From Datisca glomerata (lineage: Eukaryota; Streptophyta; Magnoliopsida; Cucurbitales; Datiscaceae), in the NCBI GenBank assembly GCA_003255025.1, contig QANY01005635.1:1-64000 (forward strand): a stretch of 64,000 nucleotides of DNA. Direction: 5' to 3'. Both the position numbers and the translations under genes were made by a program. A model generated the notes under the pieces. That model searched no databases. It saw nothing but the letters and a program-made list of their open reading frames with translations, and was not told the DNA's origin. This document shows, piece after piece, positions 56,011 to 64,000 of the stretch; position 1 is the stretch's first letter, and each line of letters opens with the position of its first letter.

Positions 56011-56640
56011 TGAAAAAAAATGGTCTGTGTATATGCTCTAGTTAGTCTTGTGGGAAGACATTTTTATAGCTGGTTCTACCTCTTTGAAGCTGCGGATTGG
56101 TCTAATGAGAATGGTCACTTGTATGTACCTTACAAGCTAACAACTTACCGACAAGTAATGGAAGTTGGCCAGTGAATTCTATAAGAAAGATAAGAATGTT
56201 TTGAATGAATGATAAGTACAACATGTGATACTCTATAAGAAATATATAAAAGATTTGAAAAAAAAATGATATGTACTGTATGTGATTGCCTTTGTTATGA
56301 TGTTAAGTATGTATGGTTTTCTTACTGAGCATATTTTTATCTCACTCTATTTTATTCTAGAATTTGTAGATGATGATGATGCATTGATTACGAATGAAGT
56401 CTAGAGTCTCCGGCACGGGGTAAAAGGGAAAAAATATTTTTGGTAATCAATTGGGGTTTTATGTTCACTTTTATTATTAACATTTTGTTGGACAACTAAT
56501 GTCATAGTTTTCTTTATGAAATATATAAAGTTGTGTTTAAATTATTTGCACTCTTCGTTAAAAAAAAATTGACCTAACTTCCACGAGCTTTTTGATTAAA
56601 TGTTAAAAAAAATGCTTAGATAATTTTTGGTGTCATTACA
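56011..56640. other. Non-coding junction between LINE ORF1 and Athila pol
   Basis: AT-rich sequence with stops in all frames. I see no LTR, primer site or domain, and cannot place the left edge of the Athila-type element. Confidence 0.4.
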
Positions 56641-59128
56641 GTTTCAAACCAACTGTTCAACCTAGACACCTTTTGAATCCAACTATGCCGGAAGTTGTGA
56701 GGGCCGAAGTGCTAAAGTTGCTAGATGTGGGTATAATCTATCCAATCTCATATAGCTCTTAGGTGAGTCTGGTGCAAGTGGTACAAAAAAAATGAGGAAT
56801 CATGATTGTAAATAATGATAACAATGAGCTTATTCCAACATGAATGGTCATAAGATGGCGAGTATGTATGGATTATTGAGAACTCAATGATGTTATCCAA
56901 AAATACCACTTTCTCCTACCTTTTATCGCTCAAGTGTTGGGGAGGGTTACTGGCCATTCTTTTTATTGTTTATTAGATGGATATTCAGGATATAATCAAA
57001 TCCCGATAGCTTCGGAAGACCAAGAGAATACAACTTTCACTTGTCCCTATTGAACTTTTGCTTATAGAAGAAAGCCATTTGGATTATGCAATGCTCCAGC
57101 CACCTTTCAAAGATGCATGATGACAGTTTTATATGACATGGTGGAAAAGTTTATAGAAGTCTTCATTGATGACTTCTCGATTTTTGGATCTACTTTTGAT
57201 AATTGTTTAAAAAACTTAGTTTTGGTTTTGTAAAGATGTGAGAAAATTAATTTAATCTTAAATTGGGAAAAATGTCACTTTTTGTGTAAGAAGGAGTTGT
57301 TCTAAGGCAACGAATCTCAGAAAGAATTGAGGTTGATCGAGCCAAAGTGGAGGTCATTGAGAAGGTACCCCACCAACAACTGTAAAAAAGTCGTTCAGAG
57401 TTTTCTAGGCCATACTCGGTTTTATAGGCGTTTCACTATTATTTTTTCTAAAATTTCTAAACCTCTTTGTAATCTTATAATAAAAGATATGCCTTTTAAT
57501 TTTTCAAATGATTATTTGCATGCTTTTGAAAATTTGAAAAAGAAGTTAATTTTGGCTCATATCATTGTTTCACTAGATTGGAAGTTATCTTTTAAGATCA
57601 TGTGTGATGCAAGTGATTATGTGGTGGAACCTATTTTAGGGTAACAAAGAGATAAAGTGTTGCATGTAATCTACTATGCAAGCCGAACTTTGATGGATGC
57701 TCAAATCAATTATGCCACCACCGAGAAAGAATTACTAGCGGTTGTGTTTGCTTTTGACAAGTTTCGGTCGTACTTAATTGGTGCCAAAGTTATTGTCTAC
57801 ACTGACCATTCAATTCTCAAATATATACTTGCAATGAAGGATGCAAAAGTGAGACTCACCCAATTGATACTACTTTTGCAAGAGTTTGATTTAGAAATTC
57901 AGGACAAGAAGGGGAACCGAGAACCTTGTGAGATTCACCAATCACAGATTGAGCATGATAAGCAAGAGGTAACATCAACCAATCCAATCAATGAGTTCTA
58001 TCCCGATGAACACTTGTTTTCCTTTCAATCTACCAAAGCTCCTTGGTATGTTGATTGCGTCAACTATTTGGCGAGCAACATTATTCCTCCCCCAACAATA
58101 AAAAAGAAGTGCTTTAATGATGTCAAGCACTATATTTGGGAGGACCCATTCCTCTAAAAATATTGAAAGGACCAAGTCATTCGAAGATGTGTGCCGGAAG
58201 AGGAAATGGAGAGAATTCTTTGACATTGTCATTCTCTTGAAGTCGGGGGCCACTTTGGTGCAACAAAAATGACAGCCAGGGTTCTGCAATCAGGTTTTTA
58301 TTGGGCTTCACTTTTTTAAAAATGCTTTTACTTATGTTGCTGCTTGTGATCAATGCCAAAGAAGTGAAAATATTTCCCAAAAAAATGAAATGCCTATAAA
58401 GAATATTCTTAAAGTTGAATTGTTTGATGTTTGGGATATAGATTGCATGAGACCTTTTACGTCTTATTTTTCTAACAAATATATTTTAGTGGCTGATGAA
58501 TCATGTTTCTAAGTAGGTTGCGGCCGTAGCACATTCACCCGATTTGGCACTCCTAGAGCAATCATTATTGATGGAGGGAAACACTTTAGTAATTGACATT
58601 TTGATGCATTATTGAGCAAATATGGAGTCACTCACCGTGTTTCCTTTCCCTATCATCTGCAAACAAGGGCCAAGTGGAGGTTTCGAATTGAGAATTGAAA
58701 AGGATTCTAGAAAAGACTGTGAATGCTTGAAGGAAGGATTAGTCAAGGAAGCTTGATGATGCACTTTGGGCATATAGGACAACTTTCAAAACTCCAATTC
58801 GGAAGTCTACCATCTTGTGTTGGAAAGCTTGTCATCTATCGGTGGAGCTAAGGCATAAGGCATATTGGGTAATAAAGAACTTAAATTTTGACATTCAAGC
58901 CGCAAGAGAGAAAATATTGTTCCAACTTAATGAGATGGATGAATTCCATCATAATGCCTATGAGAATGACCGAATCGACAAGGAACCAACCAGGAGATGG
59001 CATGAAAAACAAAAATTGAGGCGTGAATTTGTGGCTGGTCAGAAAGTACTCTTTACGAAAGGACTCCATCAATCTAAAAAAATCCAACAGAGAATGAGAG
59101 AAAGTCAAGCTAAAAATTTTAAATAAGC
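56641..59128 (+). pseudogene. Athila-type Ty3/gypsy pol (RT, RNase H, integrase), degenerate
   Basis: The + strand reads, with many stops and shifts: VQPRHLLNPTMPEVVRAEVL; LDGYSGYNQIPIASEDQENT; KPFGLCNAPATFQRCMM; VFIDDFSIFG (catalytic DD kept); FLGHTRFYRRFTIIFSKISK; then RNase H from MCDASDY through [20 protein letters not shown] and [21 protein letters not shown] partial integrase follows (HSLEVGGHFGATKM near 58225; HKAYWVIKNLNFDIQAAREK and RREFVAGQKVLF to 59126). The residue pattern is that of Athila/Tat-like elements. Gag, protease and LTRs were not identified. Confidence 0.85.
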
Positions 59129-60122
59129 GCTTCTTGGGAAGCAACCCAAGTTTTCTAAATTTGTTAAATTTTTTTTTTATGTTTAGCTTTAATCCTTCTC
59201 CTTATTTTTTTTTTCTTTCTCTAGGTTTGATAGACATTTAGGAGACTACCAAGCTTCAAATTTACATCTTCAAGTAAATCTTTCTATGCAAACCTGGAGA
59301 GTATCTCTTTTCCCGTTCTTAACTCTTATTTCTTTACTTTGGGGAAAGTGTATAATTTAAGTTTGGGGTAGTGGAACGGAAACTCATTTTTTTTGTTAAA
59401 AAAAAGATAATTTTGAATAAAGACAAATAAAAAAATTTGGTTGATTATGACAAGTCGATGATGTATCTTGGTTGAAATTTGTTTTGATTCTTAAAAAAAG
59501 CATCATCTTGTTTTCAGTTTAGTTTGGTGTTAGCTTATCTTTTTTTTCGATCTCACTGAACTCCAGAGCCTATTTGATTGTCTCTCGAGGTGAAATCCTG
59601 GCAACACACTACTAGAGAAGTAATCTAGGTCGTCCTTACACCGTTTGAGCTTTTCAAGTCAACATTTTCTTTATCAAATTTTTCTCTAGTTACCTCTTTG
59701 AGCCTTAATAGGACAATAGTTTTTTTACTTTCATTTAACCACAATAATATCCACACTCTCCCATTTCTAAAGAATCTTGGTGGCATGAATTACTTACTAA
59801 GGGAGTAAAAGTTGAAGGAGGTGAAAAAGAAAGTTGAAGTGTTTACTTGGAAAAAAGATATGTGAGAAAGAACTCCACATTCCATGTTATTTAAAAAAAA
59901 TCTTGAAGGAAACGTTTGAAAAAAAAGAAGACAAACCAATGTGTGTATGAATATTGTGAAAAGAGAGAGAAAGGAAAATAAATTGTTGGATGAATAAAGA
60001 GGTGTTTAGTTTGAAAGAATTGTAAAAAGAGAAAGTGCTCAAAAGTAAGGCTCTCATGGTCGCTAAAAGTGAGCTCTCTTGATTTGTAATTGTGCTTCAA
60101 TTAAGATTCTTCAGCTTTGAGA
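59129..60122 (+). other. Athila-type 3' non-coding region
   Basis: It begins GCGCTTCTTGGGAAGCAACC, which forms a short hairpin (CTTGGG/CCCAAG) typical of the sequence after pol in Athila-like elements. It continues T- and A-rich with no env-like or other frame. No polypurine tract or LTR could be fixed before the copia LTR at 60123. Confidence 0.5.
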
Positions 60123-60416
60123 TGTTCCAATCCTTTATTTTATTAAACCAACCACCATATCAAGGAAGATCCTACAGCCAACTCAACGCCAGCTCACAAT
60201 CAACAGACACAGTAAAATCAGCAAAGATTTGTGGAAGCATAATTCTAGGATCAGTTTCTTATTTATTTGTAACTTTCTGTAAATATAGAATTTACGTTAC
60301 TGCTTTCCATAGTTAGATTGTTCAAATGGTTTGTATAAATACCTGCTATGTACTTCAATATATTTTCATGAGATTTAGAATTCTTAAAAGCCAACAACAG
60401 TGTTAATCCTTTTTCA
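60123..60416 (+). repeat. Element E 5' LTR
   Basis: About 294 bp from TGTTCCAATCC to CTTTTTCA. A TATA-like GTATAAATACC lies at about 60332-60342. The left boundary is inferred from the TG terminus, since the partner LTR is outside the window. Confidence 0.75.
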
Positions 60417-60428
60417 TGGTATCAGAGC
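60417..60428 (+). promoter_or_regulatory. Element E primer-binding site
   Basis: TGGTATCAGAGC directly after the LTR, matching the initiator tRNA-Met 3' end. Confidence 0.95.
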
Positions 60429-60462
60429 CATCGGTCTCTAACGAGATATACTTTCCTTCAAA

Positions 60463-61340
60463 ATGAATACACTACCTGGGTCCTCCTCTGTCAATCCGAT
60501 TATTATCATCAACGCTTCCACTACCATCAATGAAAAACTTACGCTTGCTACCTTCCCTCAATGGAGAGCCCAATTCGAAGCACTGTTAATTGGCTACGAT
60601 CTCATCGATTTTGTTACTGGCAAGCTTACATGTCTGGTCATAGATGCAGAAAATTCTGCCACCTCCAAAGCAGCGAATTCCCACTAGATTTGACAAGATA
60701 AACTCATTCTCCATGCTATCCTTGCGTCCACTTCCCCTGCCATCACTCCACTTCTTGCATCCTGCAAAACCTCCCATAATGCTTGGACAACACTCACTCA
60801 TCTATATGCAGGAAAATCCTAAACCCGTGCGATGCAACTCAAGGAGAATCTTACATTGCACACTCGTGGCAGTCGTTCGGTCACTGACTTTCTGCATGCA
60901 GTCAAGATAATCGCAGATGAGCTTGCGATTATTGATCATCCCATTTCGGATGATGATTCAACTCTCTACATCTTAAATGGATTGGGTCCCGAGTTCCGTG
61001 AAATCGTTGCACCAATTCGTGCTCGAGAATCCTCTCTAAACTTTGAGGAACTTCATGATCTCCTTGTTGGTCATGAAAATTATCTTCGGCGACTGGAAAC
61101 CAACTCTGCGTAGCAGTTCGTTGCAACTGCAAATTATTCATCTAGGTCTGGAGGAACAAACAACCATGAAAGCCAGTATCGTTCATCCTCCACCAACAAA
61201 AGCCGAGAAAACAAAAAAAGGTGGGCTTCGAATTCGGGTCCCAGAAAATTCAAACCCAAGTGCCAACTATGTGACCAAGTGGGCCATACGGCCAAAATTT
61301 GTTTCAAACTTGGATCCAGTCCTGTAACTGCCAACTGTGC
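60463..61340 (+). pseudogene. Element E gag with four in-frame stops
   Basis: The start is MNTLPGSSSVNPIIIINAST, followed by the copia gag (UBN2-type) segments FPQWRAQFEALLIGYDLIDF, RSVTDFLHAVKIIADELAII and LYILNGLGPEFREIVAPIRA. A zinc knuckle CQLCDQVGHTAKIC lies at about 61260-61303. The frame is constant, but is cut by TAG at 60685, TGA at 60691, TAA at 60820 and TAG at 61111. It is inactive. Confidence 0.85.
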
Positions 61341-64000
61341 AGCGTCCACTACGTCCAAAGATCACAAATGGCTTGTTGATTCCGCTGCATCTCACAACAT
61401 GACAACGGATCTTTCCAATCTTTCGATTCACTCTGAATATGATGGTACTGATGAAGTAGTAATTGGAGATGGGTCAGGTTTGCCTGTATCTCATGTTGGT
61501 TCACTATCTTTTACATCGTCTAATCGTATTTTTCATCTTAAAGATACTCTATGTGTTCCCACCATCAAAATAAATTTAATCTCTGTTCATAATTTCACCA
61601 AACATAATGATGTTTATCTTGAATTTCATCCATCTTATTTTTTGGTGAAGGATCGGATCACGGGGGCGACACTACTCAAAGGCGCATGTGAAGATGGTGT
61701 GTACTCCTTACCAGAGAAGCTAGCTATGGCGTCCAAAAAAATCACAGCCTATGTTCATGAACGTACCACCACAGATGGTTGGCACAAGAGACTTGGTCAT
61801 CCATCTTCTAAAATTGTCAATCATTTAATTCGGGCTTTTTCATTACCTACAAATAAAAATGCCAATAAAGCTTTATGCAATGTGTGTTCCCAAAATAAAG
61901 CCCATTGTCAACCGTTTCATTCTCATGGTTTAACTAGTCAAGCACCACTTGAGTTAATTTATACAGATGTTTGGGGTCCCTCACATGACATTGTTCTTGA
62001 TGGCTCAAAATATTATCTCATTTTTATTGACCATTACACTAAATATATCTGGCTCTATCCAATGTCTACAAAATCGAGTGTTCAAATTATTTTTCCTCAA
62101 TTCTGACATCTTGTGGAAAATAGATTTAACACTCGCATCAAGAGTCTATACTCTGACAACGGAGGTGAATACATTGCTCTAAAATCCTATTTTTCGATTC
62201 ATGGTATTGGTCACTACACAACCGCCCCTCATACTCCCCAACAAAATGGCATGTCTGAAAGACGACATCGACATCTTGTTGAAACCGGTCTCACTCTTCT
62301 CATAGATGCACAGTTACCTCGCTCATATTGGCCTTATGCCTTTCAAACAGCTGCGTATCTAATTAATAGAATGCCAACTGCAGCCTTGAATAACCGAACT
62401 CCATTTGAGAAGCTTTTTAATCAAACTCCAGATTATCTCAAACTCAAACAATTCGGTTGTCTTTGCTTCCCGTTGACCTGGCCATATAATAAACACAAAC
62501 TTGAGCCCAAAGCCAAGCCGTGTATTTTTGTGGGCTACTCACTCTCTCAAAATGCATACCTATGCTTGGACCCCACAACCCATCGTGTATACCACTCACG
62601 GCATGTGCTATTCGATGAAAGCAACTTCCCCTTTGCTGAACTGTGTCCTAAATCCCGTGAGATCCGAACCACTCCACCATTCTCTGCTGAAATTGATCAT
62701 CCCGTATTCCTCTTTCTGCCGACCAATCCGTCCCAATCCCTGCAGACTAATCAGCTTCAATCTCTGCCAACAACCACGCCTCAATCTCTGCCGTATGAGG
62801 CTCCTCCTGCATCGGGTACTCACCAGACTTCGGCTCCTCTGATGGACTCGTCTCCTCCACCGATTTCTCACCAGGTATGTGTTCCTCCCTCCTCTTTATC
62901 TGATTTGCCTATTATTTCTCCCATAAATAATCCACCCCCATCCGGTTCTGAAATACCACCTGTAACCCGAAGCCATAATATGGTAAGTCGTTCTATGAAT
63001 AATATTTATAGACCGAAAAGATCATTTCTAGTCACTAGGCATCTGATCCAACCCTCCTTGGAACCAATCACAGTTAGTGAGGCCCTATCTGATTCTCGGT
63101 GGAGAGATGCCATGTCCTCTGAGCTCACAGCTCTCATGCGCCATGGTACATGGCAGCTGGAAATTCCTCCACACGGATGCAATATTATTGGATGCAAGTG
63201 GGTTTTTCAGATAAAAAGGTTGGCTGATGGTTCAATTGAACGGTATAAAGCGCGATTAGTCGCCAAGGGTTTCAATCAACTACTCGGTCTGGACTATAAA
63301 GAAACTTTTAGTCCCGTAGTGAAACCAGTTACCATCCGTACTATGTTGTCCATTGCTGTAATAAATGGTTGGTCACTTAGACAACTTGATGTCAATAATG
63401 CGTTTCTGCATGGACATCTTACGGAAAAAGTATACATGAAGCAGCCCCCTGGCTTTCGGGATCCAGAAAAACCAGACCATGTTTGCTGTCTTCGCAAAGC
63501 TATATACGGTCTCAAACAAGCCCCCCGTGCTTGGTATTCTGCTCTTAAGCAAGCATTGATTCAGTTTGGATTTCTGAATACCAAGTCTGACTCTTCTCTG
63601 TTTGTTTACACTACTGGTTCAATAATTGTCTATTGCTTAGTGTATGTTGATGATTTAGTCATCACAGGAAATGATTCAAACTTTGTGGCAAATATCATTA
63701 CTCAGCTTGGTCAAAAATTTTCCATCAAAGATCTGGGTCCCCTGCATTTCTTTCTTGGCATTGAAGTTATTCCTACAAGTCATGGACTGTTCTTAACACA
63801 TCATAAATATGTCCGTGATCTCTTGGCTAAAACAAACATGGATGGCGCTAAGGATGTTACAACTCCATTATCAACCTCGGTTGATCTAAAACTGGATGAT
63901 GGCACTTCAGCAGTAGATTCAACTGAGTATCGTCGTGTCATTGGAGCCCTGCAGTATCTCTCTCTAACTCGACCTGACATCAGCTTTGCAGTCAACAAGT
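61341..64000 (+). pseudogene. Element E pol (protease, integrase, RT), partial at window edge
   Basis: Protease: WLVDSAASHNMTTD (DSA where copia proteases usually read DSG). Integrase: zinc region WHKRLGHPSS to CNVCSQNKA, core with IYTDVWGPS, YSDNGGEY and MSERRHRHLVE (D, D, E intact). A TGA at 62104-62106 splits the integrase where FxHLVENRF suggests Arg, a CGA-to-TGA change. RT: GCKWVFQIKRLADGSIERYK, LDVNNAFLHG and VYVDDLVIT, all key residues present. From 62107 the frame is open to the end of the window. Confidence 0.88.

Larger units (their letters stand above)
60123..64000 (+). mobile_element. Ty1/copia element E (runs off right edge)
   Basis: The 5' LTR at 60123-60416 is followed by TGGTATCAGAGC (60417-60428), gag and pol in one frame. 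The window ends within the RT domain, so the 3' LTR and target duplication cannot be checked. The five bases before the LTR are TGAGA. Stops occur in gag and integrase, but the frame is open from 62107 to the window end. The gag and RT resemble the Ale-type copia lineage (inference from motif style). Confidence 0.88.

Overview
The window reads as nuclear DNA of a flowering plant. The evidence is an intron-rich gene with GT-AG splice sites, plant-type LTR retrotransposons (Ty1/copia, Ty3/gypsy and Athila-like) primed from initiator tRNA-Met, plant LINEs carrying a zf-RVT domain, a CACTA DNA transposon and a ~168-bp satellite. The organism is probably a eudicot. I do not recognise the species.

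There is one intact host gene. It spans 35274-41072 on the + strand in ten exons, encodes about 930 residues, and belongs to the LONESOME HIGHWAY (LHW) family of atypical bHLH regulators of vascular cell division. Its leader holds at least four short upstream ORFs, of which 35026-35130 is the best candidate for a conserved-peptide uORF. A (TC)22 tract lies upstream and a long CT tract starts about 11 nt inside intron 7, next to the exons that encode the bHLH.

The rest is layered repeats. Left third (1-13847): a satellite block is interrupted by a head-to-tail array of LINE 3' ends (1-1910), a second LINE tail (2829-3328), a complete but decayed Ty3/gypsy element on the minus strand (element A, 3841-9224) and a 37-bp LINE stub (13733-13769). 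Next come a related + strand Ty3/gypsy element with lost domains (element B, from 13848), a nearly complete Ty1/copia element with perfect TTTGG target duplications (18714-23632), and a copia relic with an LTR of about 2.3 kb (element C, 25156 to about 32945).

Downstream of LHW is a second copy of the element-A family (element D, 43585-48031, CTATA target duplications) with extra LTR and leader pieces inside both ends. It is followed by a non-autonomous CACTA transposon (49552-54317, ATG target duplications), a LINE ORF1 remnant, a degenerate Athila-type pol, and a copia element that runs off the right edge (60123-64000).

I found no convincing new molecular system. The observations most worth following are: the shared gag deletion that marks A and D as a non-autonomous lineage; the duplicated termini of D inside one pair of target duplications; the inverted protease fragment at the deletion scar of A; the seven-monomer periodicity in the satellite; the LHW leader uORFs; and the all-amber pattern of nonsense mutations in the copia element.
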